DNA from: Rhyzopertha dominica
Lineage: Eukaryota > Arthropoda > Insecta > Coleoptera > Bostrichidae
Reading direction: 5' to 3'
DNA length: 64,000 nucleotides
Assembly (NCBI GenBank): GCA_025024175.1
Contig: QCXZ01000003.1
Coordinates: forward strand, 620,001 to 684,000
The position numbers were made by a program, and so were the translations under genes. Positions 1-9,870 of the stretch are shown one piece after another; positions within the stretch are counted from its first letter, which is position 1; every line of letters starts with the position of its first letter. A model generated the notes under the pieces. The model was not told the DNA's origin and searched no databases. It was given only the letters and a program-made list of their open reading frames with translations.

Positions 1-10
1 CACCTTTCAG

Positions 11-57
11 GAATTTTCAATATGTACCTGTGTATACGAACGAAGTGATATACTCAG
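11..57 (+). CDS. Candidate short internal exon at window edge
   Basis: A 47-nt stretch lies between a pyrimidine-rich acceptor (cacctttcag) and a donor (CAG|gtagat). With one base carried in it reads NFQYVPVYTNEVIYS and ends one base into a codon. No neighbouring exon was linked to it and the product is unknown. This is a splice-signal call only and could be chance. Confidence 0.2.
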
Positions 58-1764
58 GTAGATTAAACACCTACGGTGTAATTCTTCTCTGCGAATTCCT
101 AGCGTAGGCATTGTTTATGCTCTATAAATTAGACTACACCAGCTCTGTAATTGCTAGACAACGGCGTGGGATGATTTTAAGCTGATGGTTTGTTTGTCGG
201 AGCTACCTGAGAATTTCCTTAATACAGCCTTTACAAGTAATAATAATGAACCAAGCATTTATTATCTGTGTATATTAATTCTTTGTGTATTTGATAGAAA
301 TGGACAATATTGTTTAACACGTTCATTTATTAGGATAAATGTAAATGTACAATTGCTTAAATTATTAAACACTATACTAGAAGTTGTGCAAAGTGACTCA
401 GAAAGTTGCTATAAGGAGCATTATTAATGAAATTCTTAACATTGTCCATTGCCAGCAATTTTTTGTATGCAGAAATGTCCACGTTTTCGTTTAATTGTAT
501 AGTGCTTCACCAGAGTGTTGAAGCTTTTAGCGTTTTCACCTGTAAGAATATTTAAAATTAGTTCTTGTAATAAATTTCGTAAATGAAACAAACCTTTTTA
601 CAAAAGTACGTAATTAGAATGTTTTCATTTGCTCCTTGCACATTTTTTTTATTTCTCCAGAGACAAAACTGTTGGCAAACTTTCTCGTACTTTGCTTTAG
701 ACTTTGTATGTAGCAAACTTAATACTAATTCCAAAATTTCGTCTTTAATTTTACTTGATTGATTCATTTTGTAGCTTGCAGGGAAGTTTCATCACAAATT
801 ATTTATTTACTATTTTGATGTTTTGTTTCTATGTCGACAAGTCTACACAAACTTGACACAGATTACTTTAGAACAGGAAAAACAAACAAAAATATCTTCA
901 TGTAATGTTGCATCATTTTAAATATTTACGATATATTATACAGATAGATTGTCTGATCTAAACATAGTGAGTTTCTACTGCATAATTTTTTTACACTCCA
1001 AGACGTATCTGCTATCATAATTCCTTCGAAATACGATTCAGAAACTATATCTAAATTGGCAAGCTAAATGCAAAAGGCTGTTTTATTATCCACAATATAC
1101 ATTCAAACGTCCAGAAGCTATCTGCACAGGCAACTTCCACATTACAAAAGCAGCAACGTTCGCACATCTTTCCATCCAGAAACGCATTCCGTCTACTTAC
1201 GTCATTGTTCATTCGCAACCTGACAAGCGTTGCTTCCCACGTCGTGTTCTGGCTTTAGTTTCATCTGTAGGTGGCCTGTAATCGCCCCAATTGAGAATAG
1301 ACGTGCTCAGCGTTTCCACGCTTCGGCTTGTTTTCTAGGAATCGGCTAATATTACTGTGACATTCAACTGGGTAATATGTCAGATCAAAGCGTACTTGAT
1401 GCGACAGACGTTAAAAATATAGGGATTTTTCAATTCGTATTTCGTTCACAGACTCGGTTTTCGGGTTTTTTCTTTACCATCCCTAAAGGATTGGTGCGCG
1501 CCATAGGCTTCTAGATGCAATATGAGAACGGGTTTTCCCGGAATCATGATGTATATATTCTTATGAAAATCATTAATACATTCCACAGTACTGTTAATTT
1601 CATGCGACTACGGTCGACTTTTATTAAAGTGTTGAAAGAAAACAAATATTTTCATTCAACGATAAGAGATCTCGCATTTGCGCTTTATATATAATAGATA
1701 CATACATGTATGTATTTATTCTGTATAGAGTATTGAAGAAAACCGCAGGAAACTCCAATCAGAT
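58..1764. other. Intergenic or intronic, no gene recognised
   Basis: AT-rich DNA with no convincing coding exon. A less AT-rich patch at about 1120-1330 includes a minus-strand GT donor (gtaagt, about 1192-1197), but the frames upstream of it are closed after 16 codons or fewer. It may be a conserved non-coding block. Confidence 0.5.
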
Positions 1765-2700
1765 CTGTATTGTCTTAAGCCAGTCTTTAACACCTTCATC
1801 AACACATTCACATTCACAAGAAGGGTTGATAGATGAATCCAATTTATTAAGAAAAAACTAGCATTTCCCATGACCAGTGCGAAGGCGATTCAGAGTGACC
1901 CAAGACCTTCTTGGGAGGTCAGTTCCTGCTACCTCTTCCGTAGGATCGTCTATAAGCTGCTGATTGAATATATCATGTTTCTTAAGTTGCCAAACAGAAC
2001 ACCATCCATCTTCAATGGTATAAGGAGCACGAAGGAAATCTTCTGTCCACAGAGGTTTGCTAGAAGTTAGCCGAGTTGTAGGTAGCTCTTGCAGATCTCG
2101 GGAAATCAGAAACTCATTAGGAGCTGATTGATATTTTTGCCAAGCTTTATATGTAGCAAACTGTCTGCGAATCTCCGGAGGAGCAATGTTTAAAAGAATC
2201 GGAAGCCAAGGTAATGGAGTTGACTTAATTGTTCCAGTGATTAGTCGCATTGCAGTATGAGTGTCAATTTTTTCTGTGTGATGACTGTTTTTCCAAACAG
2301 GACAGCAGCACTCAGCAGTGCTATAAAGCAAGGCAGTTGCAGAAGTACGGAGTACATTTGCATTTGCACCCCAACTTGTACCAGCAAGCTTATGCAGAAT
2401 GTTATTTCTAGTCTGTAATTTTTTACTGACGTTTTCTAGATGTTTCTTGTACGTTAGAGACGTATCTAGAGTCACTCCAAGGTATTCTGGCGAGAAGTTA
2501 TGTTTAAGAATGATGTTATTTGACATAACTTGAAGCTGTTTCCTCTTTTGGTGATTGTTGAGATGAAAGCAAGTTACTTTTGTCTTCAATGGATTAGGGC
2601 ACAAGCGCCAGGTTTTAAAATAACGATTCATAATCTCGATGTCACTTGTTAATATGTTAGGCGAAAGCGATGGTACCATAGGGCGCCAGACTAAAATAAC
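1765..2700 (-). pseudogene. Non-LTR retrotransposon (Jockey-like) RT C-terminal fragment
   Basis: A 273-codon open stretch (1858-2679) matches the part of Jockey-group reverse transcriptase that follows the YADD active site. It has WRLCPNPLKTKVTCFHL near residue 25, then EYLGVTLD, a middle region with AECCCPVWKNS, and the diagnostic ending LNRLRTGHGKC. The catalytic palm and everything before it are missing, the usual 5' truncation of a dead LINE insertion. An in-frame TAG at 1858-1860 interrupts the frame just after GKC. The same frame continues to about 1765 with a Cys-x-Cys remnant of the terminal zinc knuckle. No poly(A) tail or target duplication was identified. The family assignment is firm and the clade is probable. 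Confidence 0.88.
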
Positions 2701-3036
2701 TACAAATTAAAGTGGAATTTATAAAATATTTAATTGTAACAATCTAACAAGGATCGCCTGCATTGACGGTTTGGTTCTATCATGCATTTCATGAGATTGA
2801 GAAATTGTAATCTGATGACTTTACCTGACATGTCACGAATTACCGATAATACCGACTTGAGTCGACAAAGTTATGTCCTACCTACCTACGGTGTTATCAG
2901 ATTTCTGTCATCCCTTAAACAAACTGTTAACACCCATCTTTGCGCCATATCCGTCACCTGCCCAGCCGCCACTGATACTTAATACAAATAATATTGTATG
3001 ATACTATTGCAATAGAGTGTGCTAAGCTGGTTTCCA

Positions 3037-3042
3037 TTTATT
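3037..3042 (-). terminator. Polyadenylation signal AATAAA
   Basis: AATAAA on the minus strand overlaps the stop codon of the terminal exon 3041-3280, as expected for a compact 3' end. It supports that exon being the real end of a gene. Confidence 0.4.
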
Positions 3043-3553
3043 ACGTTTGCTCTTTGAAAAGAGAACGTTTCAGTGACGTCAGTTCCATCAGCTGCACTTT
3101 CAAGACCCAGAATAGATTCTCTTTGTTGTCTCTATGATACACTAGGGTACCATTAGACATCTCCAAATGTTTTAGGTCACACAGACACCACATCGTTTCT
3201 CCCCGCTTCTGTATACGTAGCACACGCTTCAGCAGCAGCTGAAAGCTCCCGTGATGTGCCGCTTTTAAATGGTTATACCTCTATCGAAACCGTCTGGAGT
3301 ACGAGAGACGTGTAATATTCGTATTTGGTGTTGGGTTTAACGGTAACTGTACGGCGCCTTCCCCTTTGTGTTATATTTTCTTAAAAGCAACATAAAACTG
3401 AGCTACGCCTTTTTCCGAGTGGAAACGCTATGCTGCAGCCGCGTAAATAACGTATCCAACAACTTATACGAGGCGGAACGTGTCAAGCCACATCTCTTGG
3501 ATTGACACCGGAACGCGTGTTTGGATTATCACGGCATCAATAATAGAAAGTCT
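3041..3553 (-). CDS. Unidentified gene, last two exons
   Basis: The terminal exon 3041-3280 (79 codons plus TAA) begins after an acceptor (gatag|AGG) and reads with coding-like composition. It contains HHGSFQLLLKRVLRIQKRGE, then ETMWCLCDLKHLEM, and ends SLFKEQT. An upstream exon, about 3470-3553, contains AVIIQTRVPVSIQEMWLDTF and ends at donor CTC|gtataagt in phase 0. That matches the phase-0 start of the terminal exon across a 189-bp intron. The acceptor of the upstream exon (aaag) is poor. The stretch is visibly less AT-rich than its surroundings. I do not recognise the family. Exon 4262-4358 may belong upstream, but an extra exon would be needed to fix the phase. Confidence 0.5.
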
Positions 3554-3792
3554 TTAATGTATATGTCAGGAGAAATAACATTTCCGACAGAAAGGTACAC
3601 CCAAAGAGTAAGTTTTTTTTTGTAGTTTAACAGCGGCACAGAATCAAAATACACTGCTGNTCGAAAATAATGCACAACTAAGTATTAACTACAATAATTG
3701 TAGAATGGATTTGCCCTCGAATAGCTAATCCCTTTTTGATAATCGTTGGTTCCATTTTTAGCTTTTTCAGCAATGATGCTGTTTTCAAAATC

Positions 3793-3832
3793 AATTAGGT
3801 AGCTTGGTCTCACTTGATTTATCAGATAACAG
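3793..3832 (-). repeat. Family-2 repeat, partial copy without the core
   Basis: The stretch ttaggtagcttgg, then tctcacttgatttatcaga, matches the complement of the family tail seen at 22673-22740. The ribozyme-like core is absent. Confidence 0.5.
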
Positions 3833-4261
3833 ATTTGAATACTGTGTGCAAAAAAGGTGTTAATGCCACACTACGAATTTTGTCAAGCTGAAGTCTTGGT
3901 ACGATTCAATTAAACGCATTTGGAAAAAAATCGGTAGGTTTAATTTATCGGTCCAGCGAAAGATACGATGGTATAGAATGTCTGACAGTAAACATCAAAT
4001 TGTGGAGTTCTAAAACCCTTTACTGCGTCTCTCCTTTTTAATTACTCATTACCATTAAGAAATGATCATTTCTAAGGAATGTCAACATGCATAAACCAAT
4101 TCGATGCATCCCGGAAAGTTCCGCGAGGTCGTCCTCATTCCTGATAACTGCGCATAGCATTAAAAACTTTGAAAGTTTCAGTTAAAACGCGAGCTCTTCA
4201 AAGGCACTGCAACAAATTTAACTTGTCCATTCGAGATGTTCACTGTCGCTGTTAAACTTAC

Positions 4262-4358
4262 GATAAAAGGCGTCCTTTATAACAGTGACGGCTATAGTAA
4301 GCTGTACCTCATAAAACTTCGTGCAACTTTCTTCAGTATTACGCCCGTTTGCCCCTCC
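4262..4358 (-). CDS. Candidate internal exon, unidentified
   Basis: The 97-nt segment lies between acceptor ttttatggcag|GGA and a strong donor, TATC|gtaagt. It reads 32 codons beginning GGANGRNTEESCTKFYEVQL and ends one base into a codon. It is on the same strand as, and upstream of, the gene ending at 3041, so it may be an earlier exon of that gene. Its phase does not join directly to the 3553 exon, so an intervening exon or a different acceptor would be needed. Confidence 0.35.
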
Positions 4359-4583
4359 CTGCCATAAAATACCCAAGACCGAGTTAAAGCTACAGAAAGG
4401 ATTGCAGAACTCCGGATATTTCAGTGGCATTAGATACGCGAAAAACAAATCACGTGTACATGATTTTCTAACAACGATATGTCTGTAAAATGCTTTTTTT
4501 GAAAAGTTTATGGACTGTTTTATTCTGGTATACTGGATGTAGTACGTAGACCTTAATTTTGTCGTTTCTAGGATACTAGGCAT

Positions 4584-5567
4584 ATTGGAATTTAGGGTTT
4601 CCTCAATTTTCTATCGATTAAAAATATTGGTATTGTGCTGAAACTACCAGTCACATCTTTAAAAACTTGAAGGCAACATATTCTTAAAACGAACCCAGCA
4701 GAAATGAAATTATACTGTTGGAAATAATTTGACACAAGTTACACAATGTGCATGTATTACAGGTATTTTCTTTGACATCATCCTTTAGACAAATCTTGAA
4801 TCGGACTCATATTATCAAGTAGTAACCTCAAATTAAAGTGACTGCATTACAAGTCAAGTAGTATCTGCAATCGTTGATAAACAATAAAAGACGACCGTAC
4901 TTTCGTACATTTGCTACAAAGTTCGTCTTTATAGAAATAAATCAGGAAGCGTGTAGCCTTCTACTCTCAAGACGATTAAATCTATGTCTCAGTACACAAA
5001 AGTACATGTAACCCCAATCAATTTAAAGGTCGGGACCGCGCATTGTTTACAGTATCACAAAGCAAACCCCGACGACGTTAAGGAACTAATATACTTAAAG
5101 AATCGACGGGATAACCCGAACGGCAAAATGCAATACGCTGAAAGTGTATTTACCCCGCTTTCGCTTTCTCCGTTCGTTCCCCGCTATTGTTTGGGAGTTT
5201 CCTTTTTTCGGTTTGTCGTGTTTGGAGACCCGGAGCGTTGATTTAAGTGGCTGCGCGACCGACCCCTTCATCGGATGCAGGTTTTTATTCAACGAAAGTT
5301 TTCCTACGCTCCGAAAGTTACGCTACGTGATTGCCCAACTTACAGATCCCATTTGGTCTTCTAGTTTGTTCGGGGGGACATAAAAGTTGGGCTGCTGGAT
5401 TCAGTGGCAGTTGAATGTGGGGTTCTTGCCAGTAATGTGGTGTAGTCTGCGGAAGACAGCTGCGCAGGGCAGTTCACATTTTCCTAGATTGAAAGAACTT
5501 TGGTATCAACGTGGGGGCACTGGCATTTCTGAAAGTAAACAAAGCTCTGAACATAGTGTTATGTGAA
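4584..5567. other. Intergenic, one GC-richer island
   Basis: Nothing firm was found. A less AT-rich block at about 5030-5400 has an open plus-strand frame (from 4984, 85 codons) with no splice or homology support. It is more likely conserved non-coding DNA. Confidence 0.4.
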
Positions 5568-5718
5568 TTCTTCTAAAGAAAATAATTCTTAAAGTCAGGT
5601 CAGTATAAAAATAATAATTTTTGTACTGACGATGGCTAACATGTAGCCGAAAGCGCTTTACAATTGTAAAAACAAAGTGGAAGTTCACTTTAAGAATTAT
5701 TTTCTTTAGAAGAATTAA
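5568..5718. repeat. Dispersed inverted repeat with hammerhead-like core, copy 1
   Basis: Arms of about 29 bp (attcttctaaagaaaataat and its continuation at 5568-5598, complement at 5690-5718) enclose one hammerhead-like motif. It is followed by the family-specific text acaaagtggaagttcac. The same sequence and downstream flank (gaagaattaattaat, then gatcagttttcaattttt) recur at 53943-54200. Copy 1 has lost most of its left arm, so only one motif remains. Confidence 0.75.
5621..5663 (+). ncRNA. Hammerhead-ribozyme-like motif, family 1
   Basis: A 43-nt fold can be drawn as stem I UUGUA/UACAA (5 bp), core CUGACGA, one extra U, stem II GGCU/AGCC with a 7-nt loop, core GAAA, stem III AGC/GCU, and a cleavage-type UH (UU). 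C3, U4, G5, A6, G8, A9, G12, A13 and A14 all match the hammerhead consensus. Stem III has no loop, so a single molecule could not form it easily. Dimeric folding, as in some short-stem-III hammerheads, would be needed. Activity is not shown. Confidence 0.5.
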
Positions 5719-6596
5719 TTAATAACTTCACTTAGAGCAGACGGATCAGTTTTCAATTTTTTTACAGTGTTATGTGTATTAAATATGAGCAATAGTAACT
5801 CGCGATTTAAGGCAAGAGAAAAAAAACATTGGGCCTTCTGTGGTAGCTATAATAATTTGTTGGGAACAGCATGGGAGCATTGAAGAAAGGGGTGGCAAAT
5901 TTAAATATATTTTTTTTGTAATTATTAAGTGCTAATTTCAGCTTTGTAATGTTTCTCTCTTCCACATTCAATAATTTAAAAGGTGGGGAAAAATTTTTGG
6001 AGCACACGTACCGAAAACAAAGCCCTTTAAGCTTTAACGGTTTCCTGTTCAATTGGTTAAAATTATACAAACTGTATTATGCGGTTGTCAAAGTGTACTC
6101 ATATTTTTAAATTGATATAAAGTAGCTTTAAGTTTCTGCGATATTACCTGAACCCAACTTCTGTTTTAATACATTAATTGATAATGTTACAAAGACCGCC
6201 CCAAGACTTCAGCTAGGATATTCAACCTTTATTTCTCATATTTTCATCCTGTAACTTGAAGTATATCAAATCTAACCTACAAGCACTATCGCAAAATCAA
6301 ATTAAATTATATCAAATTATAAACAAACTCCTCAGATTGAGTATACCATCTGGATTGATTGCATTTCAAGCGAACTTTTTCGGAAATACTTGATTGAATC
6401 CATATCCTTGGTGATTGGTATATGCCTGCAAGCGACACTACACCGCATGACATGACTACAAACTACATAAGCTGAGATGAGGTTTTTACGTCTAGCTATC
6501 CGCGTTAATTCAAGTTAATATTGACTTAGGAATGAGAGGAAACCAGTACATCCTTATTTAATGCTAATGAATATGTACTGGCATAAATTATGTTTC
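5719..6596. other. Intergenic, no gene recognised
   Basis: AT-rich DNA after the repeat. No splice-bounded open frame or repeat copy was seen. Confidence 0.4.
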
Positions 6597-6809
6597 TTAT
6601 AATTTGAGGAGACTCAATGGAAAAAAGTTGTGAGTCCCCGTTTTAAAGAGTATGTGATCAGAACAAACTTTATTTATAACGCCAGGGCATTTGGGGCACG
6701 CCTTCCCTTTCATAAACTGCTCAGGGTTTAAATATGCATTTAATCTGTCATGATCTGGGTCAGCGCCGACAGGATTTTTCACTTGCTCTAAAATGAAAAC
6801 ACTATAATC
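6597..6809 (-). CDS. Candidate terminal exon, unidentified gene
   Basis: A good acceptor (tttacttccag|GAT) opens a 70-codon frame in phase 0 that ends at a stop at 6597. It contains DYSVFILEQVKNPVGADPDH, then NAYLNPEQFMKGKACPKCPG with a CxxC pair. The phase matches the upstream candidate exon 8142-8324 on the same strand, across a 1.3-kb intron that would hold the family-2 repeat at 7161. The product is not recognised. The last 20 or so codons could be intron read-through if a weak donor were used. Confidence 0.42.
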   Translation of the reverse strand, partial: DYSVFILEQVKNPVGADPDHDRLNAYLNPEQFMKGKACPKCPGVINKVCSDHILFKTGTHNFFPLSLLKL

Positions 6810-7160
6810 CTGGAAGTAAACAAAAACAGGATTCAGTGTTTCGCCAGTCAACTGATAATGAAGTGCGCTTGTGAAAGGGTGGGACGTGATGTACGGAAAA
6901 TCCCTGCATGTCATGCGAGGCATTCCAGACAGGAAAACACGTTCGTTTCAAGAGAAAATGGACCACCCGGCGGCCGCGTTCAAATCTAAATTCCTATCAT
7001 ATGAATGCAAATGTGTTACGGGAGCATTCTAGCTTGAACTGCGTCAAGTATTTGTGGACAGACGCCACTGTTGCTATAAACTTGTTATTCAAATTGATGA
7101 GTGTTCTACTGGGTTTCAAATGGAAATCTGTCTGGGATATAACATACAAAAATTGTTATC

Positions 7161-7243
7161 TCTTTGACAATGACCGTTTTAGGTCGAAACGATCGTCGGA
7201 GACAAAGCACATACGTTCAATCAGCTTGTTTCCAAACTACCTA
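7161..7243 (+). repeat. Dispersed repeat family 2 with hammerhead-like core
   Basis: The core reads UUGACAA, U, GACC...GGUC (stem II), GAAA, CG-AU-CG (stem III) and UC. Stem I is CUCU/GGAG. It is followed by the family tail gacaaagcacatacgttcaa and tcagcttgtttccaa. Compared with the hammerhead consensus, C3 is U and G8 is A, a paired change. Other copies lie at 22673-22778 (minus) and 28066-28150 (plus), with partial copies at 3793 and 16130. Confidence 0.7.
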
Positions 7244-8141
7244 ATTCAAAAATTATTTTTACTAGTTGTGGGTCCAACCCACAGCTCTTAGTGCTTCGTT
7301 TTACACTCTGAAATACCATTTACATGTAATTCATGTGTGGACTAGAAATGTATGGAGCATGTATGGTAGCTCGTATGATGGGCTAAAACATGGGCACCAC
7401 TTGAAGTCGGGGACACAGTGTTAAAGAAAAGGCTAATGCATTACCTAGATTACTAGCTTATTAAATAAATTTACCTTTTTATTGCTCCAACCTTTGCGGA
7501 ATTAACTGGCAGTATTGCTTACTTAATGAGAACTGGTACCAATCACGAATTACTATTCCTTATTAACTAAATTCCATTTGGAATAGTGTGAATTAGAATT
7601 ACAATATTCACTATTACAGTACAGACTATACAACTGAGAAATAGAGGTTACTGACCTTATCACTGTTCTGTCACTTTGAACTTTTGAGGGGATGGGAGGA
7701 ACGGAAAATTTTCTGTGTTTGAAACTAAATTAGCATTTTTCCGGAAGAAATTGAATTTTACCTTTGCATTTCTAAACAGAGCTTTGAAAAACCTTCAAAA
7801 TGAGTTATTATTAGACTGCTCTATTCAAAAATTAAGGGTAAAGGCTGGCAGGGGTGGGGGTTGTTCTAATAACATCGAATGTTACGTCACAAGACACCCT
7901 CCGCAATAGAATCGACCTGTTTCAAAGTTTAACCCAATTTGTATCCCATGGGAATTAATGAGGGTGGCTCGTACACCTTTGGATATTATTCTTGAATTTG
8001 TTAAAAAAAAAACTTTGTTAGATCATCGATTTCACAAAAACCTGTCCACATTGTTTTGTCACAAAATGCTACAAGGTATCTGACATCCACGCCTCTTAGA
8101 ATTGCTTGTCTAGATAAATAAATAATTTCCGCGTATCTTAC

Positions 8142-8324
8142 CTGTTTTACAATTATCGATTTAAACTTTCCTCTTACGTTAAGACACCTGCCTGCCGAAT
8201 AATTTATATTTACCAGCAATTTCACAACTATTACATTCTGGCCTGGCTCTGCTTCTAGTAGTGCGGGTAACCCTTTTAAATTGGACTCTCTCACAAAGTT
8301 AAAGTCTGTGTTATCCTCGTCCTT
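8142..8324 (-). CDS. Candidate internal exon, unidentified gene
   Basis: Exactly 61 codons lie between acceptor aatttaacag|AAG and donor CAG|gtaaga, with phase 0 at both ends. The frame reads KDEDNTDFNFVRESNLKGLP, then PALLEAEPGQNVIVVKLLVN, and ends SIIVKQ. The clean splice sites, open frame and acidic-to-hydrophobic pattern support a real exon. It joins in phase to exon 6597-6809. I do not recognise the protein family. Confidence 0.5.
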
Positions 8325-9593
8325 CTGTTAAATTAATTTATTGTTCGTCCCACGCTTTCTCAATATTGTACCCAGCGCAATTATGGCAGACATGATTATT
8401 ATTTAAGCGTGTGCAAAATTCATTTGCGTTTCAATTTTAATCTGTCAGGGACACGCTCCGTGGACAGTTCGTTGAGAAATAGAAATTACCAAATTGCGTC
8501 GCTTAATTTAGTTTTTTCTTGTTTTGGCTAACTAAACGGTGTGAAGTTGCGTCAAAATTAGATTAGGAGTGGAGTTAAAGGTTGATAAATGTTCGCGTGA
8601 TTAAATGTAGGGCTTCTTATTAGCACTGACTTGCTTTAAAAAGCACATACGTTACGTTTTTATGTTAGACGGTTCAAATACAATGCGCGTAAGGTAAGGT
8701 TCTTGCTAGGCGCCATATTTTTGAGCAAAACACTGCCTTTAGTAGGAATCTTCTAGGTAAACGCTTACGTGCAAAAGGTCATTTTGTCGTTCATTTTTAT
8801 CCCTTTAAATTAATGCTTGTAAAAGTTAAAAATAGAAATTAGTATTGAACCAGATGTCTTGGCCCACTCCCCCTTGAAACTAGTGCACCACGACTAATGC
8901 ATGGAATTAGTTTGGAACGTCCAGGGATTACAGGCAATACACAAAAACGACGTTGTAAAGTACAGAGAATTACCGGTAATGCAAGCGCGACATCCCTACC
9001 ATTATTCTACGTAGAACCGAACAGGTGTCTCTGACAACCTCATCGAAGCACGTCCTTCCATAAAAAATACACGACGGTTAATGGGCCATTGTTGTTAATG
9101 GGGCCCTTCCTAATACAGATTTATCGTTCATTTTAAGAGTTGATCGCACAATAAGATATATTTTGTGACCTTTTGGGGTAGATAACCAATTCTACGGCAT
9201 GGGCCCGCTGTAAATTGATGGAATCCGATTGTAGCTCCGCTTATTCGCTTATTTTCCGTAAACTACTTAGGGGTATAAAGCCCTCCGCCAACGTATACAC
9301 GGCAGAACCGTATTGTTGATGAGTTTCCTTCACTCAATTGTTGTGTTGGGATAGATTGACGTTAGATGAGCTAAATTGTCAGTATACGTGATTGGGTTAT
9401 CCAGAAAGTTACGCACTGTTTCGAATCAGTTTTTCTTTCCGACTTTTTCAATCCTTTGCTTGCTAGACACGGTTTGAGTACAGTTAACTTACAATAAATT
9501 CAACATGAACTTGTAGCTTATATGTATAGGCTTCCACTGGTTTTTCTGATGGTGGCAGATGAAATAGTTTTACCTATTATTTAAAATGCATGT
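8325..9593. other. Intergenic with less AT-rich blocks
   Basis: No gene was recognised. Blocks near 8990-9110 and 9190-9310 are richer in G and C and lack open frames, which is compatible with conserved non-coding DNA. A 15-bp direct repeat unit (tttacctattattta) sits at 9568-9582 and again at 9856-9870. Confidence 0.4.
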
Positions 9594-9697
9594 CTATGCT
9601 GTGCTGTCTACACCTCAACCAACTGCAGATAGTACTATTTCTCTGTCATTACAGCTCATCAGTGCAGTTTAGGTCTAGTGTAGACAACACGGCATAG
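9594..9697 (+). repeat. Imperfect hairpin, 104 nt
   Basis: The arm ctatgctgtgctgtctacac (9594 on) pairs with gtgtagacaacacggcatag (ending 9697), with two changes in 20. The pairing extends inward to aactgca/tgcagtt. The length and the mismatched stem resemble a pre-miRNA, but no known miRNA seed was recognised. A decayed MITE is equally possible. Confidence 0.45.
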
Positions 9698-9735
9698 AAC
9701 TGGTTTTGCTTACATACCAAAGCAATGGTATGATT

Positions 9736-9858
9736 AAAGTAAAAATTTAGGATGGCAATGCCATCTGTCAGCACCTTAACGTTAAGGCAGCTAGGTGGCT
9801 TTGTCATCATGTCAGTGTAATGCTGACAGATGGCATTGCCATCCTAAATTCTTACTTT
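9736..9858. repeat. Near-perfect inverted repeat, 38-bp arms
   Basis: The left arm (9736-9773) and right arm (9821-9858) are complementary with one mismatch. Both contain ggatggcaatgccatctgtc. The 47-nt loop includes the palindrome ccttaacgttaagg. With the hairpin at 9594 it is bracketed by a 15-bp direct repeat. It is probably a recent short inverted-repeat element. Confidence 0.7.
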
Positions 9859-9870
9859 ACCTATTATTTA

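Noticed and set aside
6908..7291. 127-codon plus-strand frame
   Set aside because: It runs through the family-2 repeat and has no splice or motif support.
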